A DNA stretch of 64,000 nt, from the NCBI RefSeq assembly GCF_016862375.1, contig NZ_BOMV01000061.1:1-64000 (forward strand). Reading direction: 5' to 3'. Positions 52,476-61,019 of this stretch are shown here, piece by piece (positions within the stretch are counted from its first letter, which is position 1; each line of letters begins with the position of its first letter). Below the pieces are notes generated by a model. That model had not been told where the DNA came from. It was given only the letters and a program-made list of their open reading frames with translations, and ran no database searches. The position numbers and the translations under genes were made by a program. This DNA is from Paractinoplanes rishiriensis (GTDB lineage: Bacteria; Actinomycetota; Actinomycetes; Mycobacteriales; Micromonosporaceae).

Positions 52476-54842
52476 GTGATCCGTGAACGGGCATATCCCG
52501 TGGACCCCTGGCACATCCGGGAGACCCGGCTCGACCTGGACCTGCTGGCCCAGTCCGAATCGGTGTTCGCGCTGGCCAACGGGCACATCGGGATACGCGG
52601 AAACCTGGACGAGGGCGAGCCCCACGGCCTGCCGGGCACCTATCTGAACTCGTTCTACGAGCTGCGCCCGCTGCCGTACGCCGAGGCCGGTTACGGCTTC
52701 CCCGAGTCCGGTCAGACCATGATCAACGTGACCAACAGCAAGCTCATGCGGCTGCTGGTCGACGACGAGCCGTTCGACGTGCGGTACGGCGAGCTCCGGT
52801 CGCACGAGCGGGTCCTCGACCTGCGGGCCGGCACGCTCGAACGCAACGTCGAATGGGTCTCCCCATCGGGTCAGGCCATCCGGGTCCGCACCGTTCGCAT
52901 GGTGTCGTTCACCCAGCGCGCCGTGGTGGCGTACCTGTACGAGGTCGAGCCGCTGGACGGGTCGGCCCGGCTCATCCTGCAGTCCGAGCTGGTCGCCAAC
53001 GAACAGTTGCCGCCGATGAGCAAGGACCCGCGGGTGGCCGCCGTGCTGGACCACCCGCTGCAGGCCGAGGAGCTCCTCGAGCAGCGCACCGGCGGTCTGC
53101 TGGTGCACCGCACCAAGGCCAGTGACCTGCGGATGGCCGCGGCCATGGAACACCTGGTCGAAACGCCCGGCAAGCACGCGATCACCACCGAGGGCCACCC
53201 CGACTGGCTGCGCACCACCGTGGCGTCCAAGCTCGAGCCGGGGCAGAAACTGCGGGTGGTCAAGCTGGTGGCCTACGGCTGGTCCAGCAACCGGTCGCTG
53301 CCCGCCGTGCGGGATCAGGTCGGTGCCGCCCTCGCGAGTGCCCGGCTGGACGGCTGGGAGGGCCTGGTGGATGCCCAGCGCGAATACCTGGACGCGTTCT
53401 GGGACCACTCCGACGTCCGCGTCGAGGGCGACTCCGAGGTGCAGCAGGCGGTCCGCTTCGGCCTGTTCCACACGCTCCAGGCCGGTGCCCGGGCCGAGCA
53501 GCGCCCGATCGGCTCCAAGGGCCTCTCCGGACCGGGCTACGACGGCCACACGTTCTGGGACGCCGAGACCTTCGTGCTGCCCGCGCTGACCTACACCCAG
53601 CCCTCCGCGGCGGCCGACGTGCTGCGCTGGCGGCACTCGACCCTCGACCTGGCCCGGGAGCGGGCCCAGACGCTCGGCCTGCAGGGTGCCGCCTTCCCGT
53701 GGCGCACCATCCGCGGGCAGGAGTGCTCGGCGTACTGGCCGGCCGGCACCGCGGGCTTCCACATCGGGGCGGACATCGCCGACGCGGTCCGCCGCTACGT
53801 GCAGGCCACCGGCGACTACGACTTCGAGCGCGAGTTCGGCCTCGAACTGCTGGTGGAGACGGCCCGGCTGTGGCGCTCGCTGGGCCACCACGATCGGCAC
53901 GGCCGCTTCCACATCGACGGGGTCACCGGCCCCGACGAGTACACCGCGGTGGTGGACGACAACATCTACACCAACCTGATGGCGCAGCAGAACATGTTCA
54001 CCGCCGTCGAAGCCGCCAAGCGCCACCCCGACCTGGCCCGCAAGCTGGGCGTGGACGACGAGGAGATGGCGTCCTGGCGGGATGCGGCCGCGGCCGTGCA
54101 CATCCCGTACGACCGCGAGCTGGGGGTGCACCAGCAGTCCGAGGGCTTCACCCGGCTCCAGGAGTGGGATTTCGAGAACACCCCGACCGAGGCCTTCCCG
54201 CTGCTGCTCAACTACCCGTACTTCGACCTGTACCGCAAGCAGGTGGTCAAGCAGGCCGACCTGGTGATGGCGATGTACATCCGGGGCGACGCGTTCACCC
54301 CGGAGGAGAAGTCCCGCAACTTCGCCTACTACGAGGCGCGGACCGTGCGGGACTCGTCGCTCTCGGCCTGTATCCAGGCGGTGCTGGCGGCCGAGACCGG
54401 GCACCTCGAGCTGGCCCACGACTATCTGGGCGAGGCCGCCCTGATGGACCTGCACGACCTGCACCAGAATTCGCGGGACGGCCTGCACATCGCCTCGCTG
54501 GCCGGCACCTGGATCTCGCTCGTCGCCGGCCTGGGCGGCATGCGGGACTACAACGGCCAGCTGTCGTTCGCGCCGCGCCTGCCCAGCCGGATCAACAACC
54601 TGGAGTTCTCGCTGCTGTGGCGAGGGCTGCGGCTGCGGGTGAACGTGACCGCCGACGAGGTGACCTATTCGCTGCGCAACGGCGGCGGCTCGGCCCGGCT
54701 CGTGGTGATCCACCACGGCAAGGAGGTCGAGGTGACCCAGGTCAAGCCGGTGGCGGTGCCGATCCCGCCGCCGCCCCCGGTGGGCCCGCCGCCCACCCAG
54801 CCGGCCGGCCGCGCACCGGTGCGTCGCACGCCCAAGGATTAG
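52476..54842 (+). CDS. GH65 glycoside phosphorylase family protein
   Basis: A 788-residue GH65 enzyme. It begins PWHIRETRLDLDLLAQSESV with the N-terminal beta-sandwich; the catalytic (alpha/alpha)6 barrel has DGHTFWDAETFVLPALTYTQ and the catalytic acid Glu488 in GVTGPDEYTAVVDDNIY; a C-terminal region (NNLEFSLLWRGLRLRVNVTA) closes the domain and a 35-residue Pro-rich tail follows. GH65 enzymes phosphorolyse trehalose, maltose or related glucosides to beta-glucose 1-phosphate; some are hydrolases. The partner HAD mutase points to phosphorylase. GAGAGGCACCACC precedes the GTG. Confidence 0.9.
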   Translation: MIRERAYPVDPWHIRETRLDLDLLAQSESVFALANGHIGIRGNLDEGEPHGLPGTYLNSFYELRPLPYAEAGYGFPESGQTMINVTNSKLMRLLVDDEPFDVRYGELRSHERVLDLRAGTLERNVEWVSPSGQAIRVRTVRMVSFTQRAVVAYLYEVEPLDGSARLILQSELVANEQLPPMSKDPRVAAVLDHPLQAEELLEQRTGGLLVHRTKASDLRMAAAMEHLVETPGKHAITTEGHPDWLRTTVASKLEPGQKLRVVKLVAYGWSSNRSLPAVRDQVGAALASARLDGWEGLVDAQREYLDAFWDHSDVRVEGDSEVQQAVRFGLFHTLQAGARAEQRPIGSKGLSGPGYDGHTFWDAETFVLPALTYTQPSAAADVLRWRHSTLDLARERAQTLGLQGAAFPWRTIRGQECSAYWPAGTAGFHIGADIADAVRRYVQATGDYDFEREFGLELLVETARLWRSLGHHDRHGRFHIDGVTGPDEYTAVVDDNIYTNLMAQQNMFTAVEAAKRHPDLARKLGVDDEEMASWRDAAAAVHIPYDRELGVHQQSEGFTRLQEWDFENTPTEAFPLLLNYPYFDLYRKQVVKQADLVMAMYIRGDAFTPEEKSRNFAYYEARTVRDSSLSACIQAVLAAETGHLELAHDYLGEAALMDLHDLHQNSRDGLHIASLAGTWISLVAGLGGMRDYNGQLSFAPRLPSRINNLEFSLLWRGLRLRVNVTADEVTYSLRNGGGSARLVVIHHGKEVEVTQVKPVAVPIPPPPPVGPPPTQPAGRAPVRRTPKD

Positions 54843-54848
54843 GGCATA

Positions 54849-54884
54849 AAGAAAGGGCCCCCGGTTTGCCGGGGGCCCTTTCTT
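54849..54884. terminator. Strong bidirectional terminator
   Basis: AAGAAAGGGCCCCCGG (54849-54864) pairs perfectly with CCGGGGGCCCTTTCTT (54869-54884) around TTTG, a 16-bp stem between the convergent GH65 and coiled-coil genes. Confidence 0.92.
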
Positions 54885-54892
54885 ACGCTCTC

Positions 54893-55921
54893 TTACAGCA
54901 TCGATACGTGCACGTGGTCCTTGTGGTTGCTGGCGCCGCTGTAGGAGCTCCACCCGGACGCTGGGAACCAGATCTGCGCATTCCAGATGACGTAGTAGAT
55001 GCCCAGTCGGTCCGCATTACGTACCAGGAACGCCATCAGGTTGTTGCCGTACGTTTTCATGTCCGAGTTGTGGTAAGCCGCGAATCCGCTGCTTTGCAGC
55101 GACCAGTCGCAGGCCCGGCCCTTCGGATGCTCGAACGGGCCGCCGGTGCGGTGACAGCCGACGAAGCGCTTGAAACCGGCCTTACGCACCTGCTGGTACA
55201 TGTGTTTGGTGCGCGCCGTGATGCAGCCGCCGGTCGTCGGGTCGTCCTGGTTGCAGCGTTCCGCGGAGAAACCGCCGTCCGAATTGCGCGGCGCCGGGGC
55301 AGCCGACGGCGATTTCGCCAGCACCAGGCCGCCGGTGAAACTCTTGCCACCCACCAGGGCGAGCGCCTTGTCGGCCGCCTCCTTCTGCTTCTTCATCGCC
55401 ACGAGGTTCTGCTGCTGCTGCTTGACCTCGGCGTCCAGCTCGGCCCTCGTCGCGTTGACGTTGTCGATGGCCTTGTTGAGCTCGCGCAGCTTGTGGTCGT
55501 GCAGGGCGTTGATCTCCTCGAGCGAGACCGCCTTACGCAGGAAGTCGTCGGAGCCCTGGCTGCCGAGCAGGAAGCTGGCGGCGCCCAGGTTGCCCACCTG
55601 GTACTGCTGGGCGGCGATCGCGTTGACCTCGGGTTCGAGCGCCTTGCGGCGGGCCTCGGCGATGGTCAGCGCGACGGAGAGCTCCTTCTGCTTCTTCGTC
55701 GACTTTTCCACCGCGGACTTGGCCGCCACGAACTTGCGGTTGGACGACTCGAGGACCTCGTTGAGGAGCAGGTCGTCCTCGTCGTCCGTCGATTTCTCGT
55801 CGGGCTGGGCCGACGAGCCGTTCGGTTCGGCCGCGGCCGGGGCAGCGGGCACCGTCAGGAAGGCGACGGCCACAAGCGGCGCCAGCGCGACGGTCAACCA
55901 CCGGCGGGGTCTTACGGTCAT
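54893..55921 (-). CDS. Secreted coiled-coil protein with M15-like domain
   Basis: A 342-residue exported protein. A signal peptide (WLTVALAPLVAVAFLTVPAA, cleavage near residue 31) is followed by about 150 residues of coiled coil (NEVLESSNRKFVAAKSAVEK, KLRELNKAIDNVNATRAELD), then a domain with paired cysteines CNQDDPTTGGCITART. Near its C-terminus it has FEHPKGRACDW (His265, Asp272) and DHVHVSM (His336, His338), which resembles the HxxGxAxD and HxH metal sites of M15 peptidases. It may cut peptidoglycan. It is divergent from a paralogue at 56450 and sits behind a ydaO riboswitch; GGAAGGA precedes the ATG. Confidence 0.82.
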   Translation of the reverse strand: MTVRPRRWLTVALAPLVAVAFLTVPAAPAAAEPNGSSAQPDEKSTDDEDDLLLNEVLESSNRKFVAAKSAVEKSTKKQKELSVALTIAEARRKALEPEVNAIAAQQYQVGNLGAASFLLGSQGSDDFLRKAVSLEEINALHDHKLRELNKAIDNVNATRAELDAEVKQQQQNLVAMKKQKEAADKALALVGGKSFTGGLVLAKSPSAAPAPRNSDGGFSAERCNQDDPTTGGCITARTKHMYQQVRKAGFKRFVGCHRTGGPFEHPKGRACDWSLQSSGFAAYHNSDMKTYGNNLMAFLVRNADRLGIYYVIWNAQIWFPASGWSSYSGASNHKDHVHVSML

Positions 55922-55939
55922 TCACGTTCCTTCCGGGTT

Positions 55940-56051
55940 ACCGCCGACCGAGTTAGCTGACGGGTTCGGGACGGAAGCGATCCCTACCGCATTACTGCGG
56001 ATGCACCCCACTGACCTGGTTCCCCGGCTCGCCTTGCGGCGATTAGGCGGT
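55940..56051 (-). ncRNA. ydaO-type (c-di-AMP) riboswitch, minus strand
   Basis: The minus strand from 56051 reads ACCGCCTAATCGCC, then GCGAGCCGGGGAACCAGG, GGGGTGCATCC, GCAGTAATGCGGTAGGGA, and CCCGAACCCGTCAGCTAACT ending TCGGTCGGCGGT, the conserved core of ydaO RNAs, closed by P1 ACCGCC/GGCGGT. ydaO RNAs bind cyclic di-AMP and usually repress cell-wall hydrolase genes in actinomycetes. It ends 19 bases before the coiled-coil gene's ATG, within ribosome-site reach. Confidence 0.9.
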
Positions 56052-56315
56052 GGCCTGCCGGCACCTCGGGGGCGGTGCCACGGTGGCAGAACCGGCGCCA
56101 GTTTACCCGAGACTGGCCGGTCCTTCATCGCTCGAGAAAACGCAATGTTGTGATCGTCCAAACACTTTCCGTAACACCGTGACGGAATGCGGTTGGGGAA
56201 ATGCGCTGAGTGCGAGAACTTGCCCTTAGTCCTCATTGGGTGGTGGGTGGGGCGGTCGGAAGGTGTCGATCAATCGATATCGTGGGTATCGTCGGTCGCG
56301 GCCCCGCCCGGGGTC

Positions 56316-56432
56316 GCCGCCTAATCGCCCGCTCCGGCGAGCCGGGGAACCACGTATTACTTCCGGGGTGAATCCGCACTAATGCGGTAGGGAACTTCCG
56401 TCCCGAACCCGTCAGCTAACTCGGTCGGCGGC
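56316..56432 (+). ncRNA. ydaO-type (c-di-AMP) riboswitch, plus strand
   Basis: GCCGCCTAATCGCC, GCGAGCCGGGGAACCACG, GGGGTGAATCC, GCACTAATGCGGTAGGGA, and CCCGAACCCGTCAGCTAACT, closing TCGGTCGGCGGC. It is nearly identical in core to the minus-strand copy 264 bases away. The P1 stem pairs GCCGCC (56316-56321) with GGCGGC (56427-56432). It precedes the paralogous coiled-coil gene by 17 bases. The 264 bases between the two aptamers (56052-56315) hold no gene and should contain both promoters. Confidence 0.9.
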
Positions 56433-56449
56433 CGACGGAAGGAACACGT

Positions 56450-57463
56450 GTGCGGTACAAAACTGCGCTGATCCTGGCAGTTACCGGACTGGTCGTGGCG
56501 CTGGGGGTGCCGGCCACCGCGGCGCCGGGTGACACCGGCGACGACGGCGAGGGTGGTTCGAAGTCCCTGGTCCAGCAGCTCGAGGCGGCCTCCCGCGGCT
56601 ATCTCGAGGCCAAGGAGGCGCTGGCCCGGTCGACCAAGCGGCAGAGCGATCTGACGGCCAAGCTCAAGGAACTCGACGCCGAACTCGGGCCGCGGCAGGA
56701 GGCCTTCAACGAAGTGGTGCAGCAGTCCTACCGGACCGGCCGGCTCGGCCCGATGAGGGCGCTGCTGCAGGCCAGCACCTCGGCCGGCTTCCTGGACCGG
56801 GCCGAGACGCTGGAAACCGTGGCGGTGCAGGAACGGGCGGTGCTCAACGAACTGCTCGCCACCCGCAACGGGCAGCAGAAGGCGAAGATCGGCATCGACG
56901 CGGCCGTCCGGGACCAGCAGAAGCAGGTCAACCTGATGGCCAAGCGCAAGGTGCAGGCCGAGAACGCGCTGAAGGCGGCCAACGCCAACGCCGGCCGGGA
57001 CGATCCGCGGCCCAGCGACGGCGGCGGCAGCGACCGGGCCTCCGCGGCGCCGCGCAGCTCGGACGGATCACTGCCGTCCCAGGGTTGCTCCCGCGACGAC
57101 CCGACCACCGGCGGCTGCCTCACCCCGCGTACCCTGCACGCCCTCCAGCAGGCCAAGTCCGCCGGCTTCACCCGGTTCGTGAAGTGCTTCCGGCAGCAGA
57201 ACAGCGGTGAGCATCCGCTGGGCAAGGCGTGTGACTTCGCGGCCGACAAGAGCGGGTTCGGCGGCGTGGCGAGCGGCAGCAGCCGGACCTACGGCGACCG
57301 GCTGGCGAACTACTTCATCAACAACGCGAGCCGGCTGGGCGTGCTGTACGTGATCTGGTTCGAACGGATCTGGCTGCCGAGCAGCGGCTGGAAGTCGTAC
57401 TCCCGGGGGAACGGCGACCCGTCCAGCGACCACACCAACCACGTGCACCTGTCGATGCGCTAG
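56450..57463 (+). CDS. Secreted coiled-coil protein with M15-like domain, paralogue
   Basis: A 337-residue exported protein homologous to the divergent gene. A signal peptide (ALILAVTGLVVALGVPATAA, cleavage near residue 24) precedes a coiled coil (LVQQLEAASRGYLEAKEALA, AVRDQQKQVNLMAKRKVQAE). The C-terminal domain keeps CSRDDPTTGGCLTPRT, SGEHPLGKACDF (His255, Asp262) and HTNHVHLSM (His331, His333), so the metal-site pattern is conserved between the two. Sequence identity is concentrated in this last domain. GGAAGGA precedes the GTG. A role in wall remodelling under c-di-AMP control is an inference. Confidence 0.82.
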   Translation: MRYKTALILAVTGLVVALGVPATAAPGDTGDDGEGGSKSLVQQLEAASRGYLEAKEALARSTKRQSDLTAKLKELDAELGPRQEAFNEVVQQSYRTGRLGPMRALLQASTSAGFLDRAETLETVAVQERAVLNELLATRNGQQKAKIGIDAAVRDQQKQVNLMAKRKVQAENALKAANANAGRDDPRPSDGGGSDRASAAPRSSDGSLPSQGCSRDDPTTGGCLTPRTLHALQQAKSAGFTRFVKCFRQQNSGEHPLGKACDFAADKSGFGGVASGSSRTYGDRLANYFINNASRLGVLYVIWFERIWLPSSGWKSYSRGNGDPSSDHTNHVHLSMR

Positions 57464-57485
57464 CTCGCGGCGATGGATCGGGGAG

Positions 57486-58262
57486 CTACGAGGCCTTCAC
57501 GAAGGCCTCGTACTCCTTCATCACCGCGTTGGTGGGGCCGTCCGCCCGGATCACGCCGGACTCCAGCCAGATGCTGCGCTCGCAGGTGTCCCGGATCGAC
57601 TGCTCGCTGTGGCTGACCAGGAACACCGTGCCGGCCTGGGCGCGCAGGTCGCGGACCCGCTGCTCGCTGCGCTTGCGGAATTTCGCGTCGCCGGTGGCCA
57701 GCGCCTCGTCGATGAGCAGCACGTCGTGCTTCTTGGCCGCGGCGATCGAGAAGCGCAGCCGGGCCGCCATGCCGGACGAGTAGGTGCGCATCGGCAGCGA
57801 GCTGAAGTCACCCCGCTCGTTGATGCCGGAGAAGTTGATGATCTCGTCGACCTGCTCCTTGGCCTGGGCCGGGCTCATCCCCATGGCCAGGCAGCCGAGC
57901 GTCACGTTGCGCTCGCCGGACAGGTCGTTCATCAGGGCCGCGTTGACGCCGAGCAGGGACGGCTGGCCGGCTGCGTAGATGGCGCCGCCGCGCTCCACCG
58001 GCAGCAGCCCGGCGATCGCCCGCAGCAGCGTCGACTTGCCCGAGCCGTTGCTGCCGATCAGGCCGATCGCCTCGCCGCGGTAGGCCACGAAGCTGACGCC
58101 CTTGACCGCGTGCACCTCGCGGATCGCCGCGCTCTTGGTGCGGGTGACCAGACGCTTGAAGCTGGTCAGCGCGTTGTTCTGGCCCGGGGTGGCGGATCCG
58201 TGGATGCGGTAGATGATGTGTGCGTTGTCCGCGATGACGGTGGGAATCTGCTCGTCAGCCAC
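57486..58262 (-). CDS. TagH-like ABC exporter ATPase
   Basis: A 258-residue ATPase. It has Walker A IGSNGSGKSTLLRAIAGLLP, signature YSSGMAARLRFSIAAAKKHD, Walker B VLLIDEALATGDAKF and H loop VFLVSHSEQSIRDTCERSIW. The layout without a C-terminal extension resembles TagH/Wzt of polysaccharide or teichoic acid exporters. It is translated from GTG 58262 inside the stop of the permease gene (8-base overlap). Together they should flip a lipid-linked polymer across the membrane. Confidence 0.9.
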   Translation of the reverse strand: MADEQIPTVIADNAHIIYRIHGSATPGQNNALTSFKRLVTRTKSAAIREVHAVKGVSFVAYRGEAIGLIGSNGSGKSTLLRAIAGLLPVERGGAIYAAGQPSLLGVNAALMNDLSGERNVTLGCLAMGMSPAQAKEQVDEIINFSGINERGDFSSLPMRTYSSGMAARLRFSIAAAKKHDVLLIDEALATGDAKFRKRSEQRVRDLRAQAGTVFLVSHSEQSIRDTCERSIWLESGVIRADGPTNAVMKEYEAFVKAS

Positions 58263-59154
58263 GGCCGTATCCCTTCTCTCCGCGCCAGAAGTACACATAA
58301 CCGCCCAGGCCCACCACCGCGGTCCAGGCGATCGCCTTGGCCCACAGCACCGGCGCCGGATTGGCCAGCGGGATCTCCTCCATCAGCGCGTGCCGGATCA
58401 GCTCGATGAAGATCAGCAGCGGGTTGCTCTCGACCACCGCCAGCAGCACCGGGTTGTGCACCCGCTCCTCGAACGCGGTGACCGGGTAGATGACGGCCGA
58501 ACCGTACAGCCACACCCGCATGATGAACGGGGTCAGCTGGCGCAGGTCGTTGAGCTTGGCGCCGAGCCGGGACACCAGCATCGCGGTGCCGCCGTTGAAC
58601 ACGGTCTGCAGTAGCAGCGCCGGGATGAGTAGCAGCCACTGGACCGTGATCGGCTCGCCGAAGGCCAGCACGATGACGAACAGCACGGCCATCGAGGCGA
58701 TCATGTTGCGCGCCTCGATCAGCGCCACCGCGACCGGCATGCTGGCCCGGGGGAAGTGCAGCGCCCGGATCAGGCCCAGATTGCTGCTGATCGCCTGCAC
58801 GCCGGCCTGCACGGTGGCCTGGGTGAAACCAAAGATGAAAACCCCGATGCAGAGATACGGGACGAAGTTCTCGATCCCGCGGTTGGTGCCCAGCAGCAGG
58901 CCGAAGACCAGGTAGTACACCGCGGCGTTGAGCAGCGGCGTGAGGACCTGCCAGACCATGCCGAGCCGGGTCTTGCCCAGCGACGCGGTGACCTTGGCGC
59001 TCGCGAACTCCCAGATGAAGTGCCGGTACTTCCAGAGCTGCCGGGAGTACTCGGCGAGGGTTGGCAGACGCCCGGCAGCGGTCAGCCCGTTACGGCGGGC
59101 GTACTCCTTGAGCGCCAGCCCGGGTTCGGGCCCGGCGACGGCCGTCTGAGCCAC
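58255..59154 (-). CDS. TagG-like ABC exporter permease
   Basis: A 299-residue permease of the ABC-2 type. It has about six helices, with LWKYRHFIWEFASAKVTASL before the first, GMVWQVLTPLLNAAVYYLVF, and the end LLAVVESNPLLIFIELIRHA. TagG/Wzm permeases export teichoic acid or O-polysaccharide. The GTG at 59154 (VAQTAVAGPEPG) follows GGAAGGAACCAGGACCC; a longer frame to 59316 is less likely. It diverges from a TetR gene across 140 bases. Confidence 0.88.
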   Translation of the reverse strand: MAQTAVAGPEPGLALKEYARRNGLTAAGRLPTLAEYSRQLWKYRHFIWEFASAKVTASLGKTRLGMVWQVLTPLLNAAVYYLVFGLLLGTNRGIENFVPYLCIGVFIFGFTQATVQAGVQAISSNLGLIRALHFPRASMPVAVALIEARNMIASMAVLFVIVLAFGEPITVQWLLLIPALLLQTVFNGGTAMLVSRLGAKLNDLRQLTPFIMRVWLYGSAVIYPVTAFEERVHNPVLLAVVESNPLLIFIELIRHALMEEIPLANPAPVLWAKAIAWTAVVGLGGYVYFWRGEKGYGRG

Positions 59155-59294
59155 GGGTCCTGGTTCCTTCCGCGAGAACACGTACGCAAGCATGACAAGC
59201 CGCTGTCGATGGAACGGGTTCGTATCGACGTGCTGCGAGGCTAGCCGACCAAACGGCGGAACGCAACCGTTACGTCCTGGCGTATAGTGACCGT

Positions 59295-59891
59295 GTGGCG
59301 ACAGCGAAACGCGCACCGGCCGGCGCGGCGGTGCTCCGAGGAGACATCACCGCAGCGATCCGTAACGCCGTGATGCACGAACTGGCCGAGGTCGGCTATG
59401 GCCGGCTGTCCATCGAGGCGGTGGCGCGTCGCGCCGGGGTCGGCAAGACCGCAATCTACCGCCGTTGGAGCAACAAGCTCGAGATGGTTCTCGAGATCGT
59501 GTCCGACGTCGCCGGCCGGTCCGTGCCGCTGCCCGACACCGGCAGTTTCGCCGGCGACCTGCAACTGCTCATGATGATCGTAAGCCGGGCACTCCAGCAC
59601 CGGATCGCGTCGCAGATCATCCCGGACCTGATGGCCGAGGCGTCGCGCAACCCGCAGATCGCCGAGACCCTCCAGAAGGCGCTGCGCACCCACCAGCAGG
59701 CGGTCGGCGAAAAGCTGATCGGGCAGGCGGTGACCCGCGGCGAACTGCCACCGGGCACCGATCCGGAGGTGGCGGTCGACCTCATCCTGGGCCCGCTGTA
59801 CTGGCGGCTCGCGGTCTCCCGCACCCCGCTCGGCGACGACTACCTGGAGACGCTGATCAGGGTGGTGACCGCGGCTCTCAAGACCGGCTGA
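59295..59891 (+). CDS. TetR family regulator next to TagGH
   Basis: A 198-residue regulator with AIRNAVMHELAEVGYGRLSI, EAVARRAGVGKTAIYRRWSN as the helix-turn-helix, and a C-terminal part PLYWRLAVSRTPLGDDYLET of the TetR_C_16-like type. The GTG lies 6 bases after TATAGT (59283-59288), the best -10 match in the window. A 5-bp inverted repeat AACGG/CCGTT (about 59252-59271) lies in the promoter and could be the operator; it is weak. Control of TagGH is possible because the promoters are back to back. Confidence 0.87.
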   Translation: MATAKRAPAGAAVLRGDITAAIRNAVMHELAEVGYGRLSIEAVARRAGVGKTAIYRRWSNKLEMVLEIVSDVAGRSVPLPDTGSFAGDLQLLMMIVSRALQHRIASQIIPDLMAEASRNPQIAETLQKALRTHQQAVGEKLIGQAVTRGELPPGTDPEVAVDLILGPLYWRLAVSRTPLGDDYLETLIRVVTAALKTG

Positions 59892-59984
59892 CCGGTAGCA
59901 CTCCGCACCTGCAACCCGAATGCACTCCCGGTTCCGGGCCGGCTTCCGAAGGTATGGCCACTTCCCCCGGAGCTTGGAGGCGAC

Positions 59985-60344
59985 ATGCGAATCCACCACG
60001 AGCCGCACGTGGACACGACGGTCCTGGACGCCGCCGCCTTGCTCGCCATGGCGATGGGCGACAGCCTGTCGCGTACCGCCGCGTCGCTCCGGCGGACGCC
60101 CACGGCGTACCCGGAGACCGCCCCGGTGGGTGCCTGGCGTACCCCCGACGGCACCGTTCGCCTGGACATCCGCACCGATGGCACGTACGACGGCCAGGTC
60201 GCCGGCCGCAAGCGCCGCGCACACGGCACCTACCTGTTCGACGGCTCGACGATGATGCTGAGCGACGACTCGGGTCTGAACACCTCGGTCACGGTTTTCG
60301 ACGGCGGGCTGGAGATGGCCGGCCACCGCCTCGGCCGCGCCTGA
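59985..60344 (+). CDS. Atu4866-domain protein
   Basis: A 119-residue protein. The N-terminal 50 residues are helical (HVDTTVLDAAALLAMAMGDS); the rest, GAWRTPDGTVRLDIRTDGTY, GTYLFDGSTMMLSDDSGLNT and VFDGGLEMAGHRLGR, has the repeating beta pattern of the small Atu4866-like lipocalin family, of unknown function. GGAGGCGAC precedes the ATG. It stands alone between the TetR and pnuC genes, with 43 bases to the next start. Confidence 0.7.
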   Translation: MRIHHEPHVDTTVLDAAALLAMAMGDSLSRTAASLRRTPTAYPETAPVGAWRTPDGTVRLDIRTDGTYDGQVAGRKRRAHGTYLFDGSTMMLSDDSGLNTSVTVFDGGLEMAGHRLGRA

Positions 60345-60386
60345 CCCGGGTAGCCGGCCGGCGCGCCGAGCCGGAATGCTGGCACG

Positions 60387-61019
60387 GTGATCGATTGGTT
60401 GACCGGCACCGCGCTCACCGCGTTCGGCGTGCCGACCTCCTGGGCTGAACTGCTCGGTTTCGCCACCGGCCTGCTGTGCGTCGGCCTGCTGGTGCGGCAG
60501 CACATCCTGAACTGGCCGCTCGGCATCCTGAACGTGCTGCTGCTCATGGTGGTCTTCTGGACCGCCGGTCTGTACGCCGACGCCGCCCTCCAGATCGTGT
60601 ACGTGGCCCTCGGCCTGTACGGCTGGTGGGCCTGGCTCTACGGTGGCGCCCAGCACACCCGCCTCGTGGTCCGGCGCACCACCCGCGCCGAGTGGGCCGG
60701 CCTGGCCATCGCCGGCGTGCTGCTCACCACCGGCCTGTGGCTCTTCCTGGACCGGCTCACCGGCTCCACGGTCCCGTTTGCCGACGCGGTCACCACGGCG
60801 CTGTCGCTGCTCGCCACCTATGGCCAGACCCGCAAGCTGATGGAGAACTGGTGGCTCTGGATCGCCGCCGACCTGATCTACATCCCGCTCTACGGCTACA
60901 AGGACCTGTGGCTCACCGCGATCCTCTATGTCGCGTTCCTGATCCTCTGCGTGCTCGGCCTGCGGGCCTGGCGGCAGGCCCTGCACCGGCAGCCCGCGGC
61001 GGCGGTGCCGGCCGCGTGA
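60387..61019 (+). CDS. pnuC: PnuC, nicotinamide riboside transporter
   Basis: A 210-residue protein with seven or so helices. It has RQHILNWPLGILNVLLLMVV, ALQIVYVALGLYGWWAWLYG and ENWWLWIAADLIYIPLYGYK, the conserved aromatic segments of PnuC. It imports nicotinamide riboside down its gradient, which the kinase NadR then traps. The stop overlaps the NadR GTG (GTGA). The GTG at 60387 follows AATGCT by 6 bases and has no ribosome site, so it may be leaderless. Confidence 0.92.
   Translation: MIDWLTGTALTAFGVPTSWAELLGFATGLLCVGLLVRQHILNWPLGILNVLLLMVVFWTAGLYADAALQIVYVALGLYGWWAWLYGGAQHTRLVVRRTTRAEWAGLAIAGVLLTTGLWLFLDRLTGSTVPFADAVTTALSLLATYGQTRKLMENWWLWIAADLIYIPLYGYKDLWLTAILYVAFLILCVLGLRAWRQALHRQPAAAVPAA

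Noticed and set aside
53699..55960. 753-codon plus-strand frame across the GH65 end and coiled-coil gene
   Set aside because: It crosses a strong terminator and two real genes in wrong frames.
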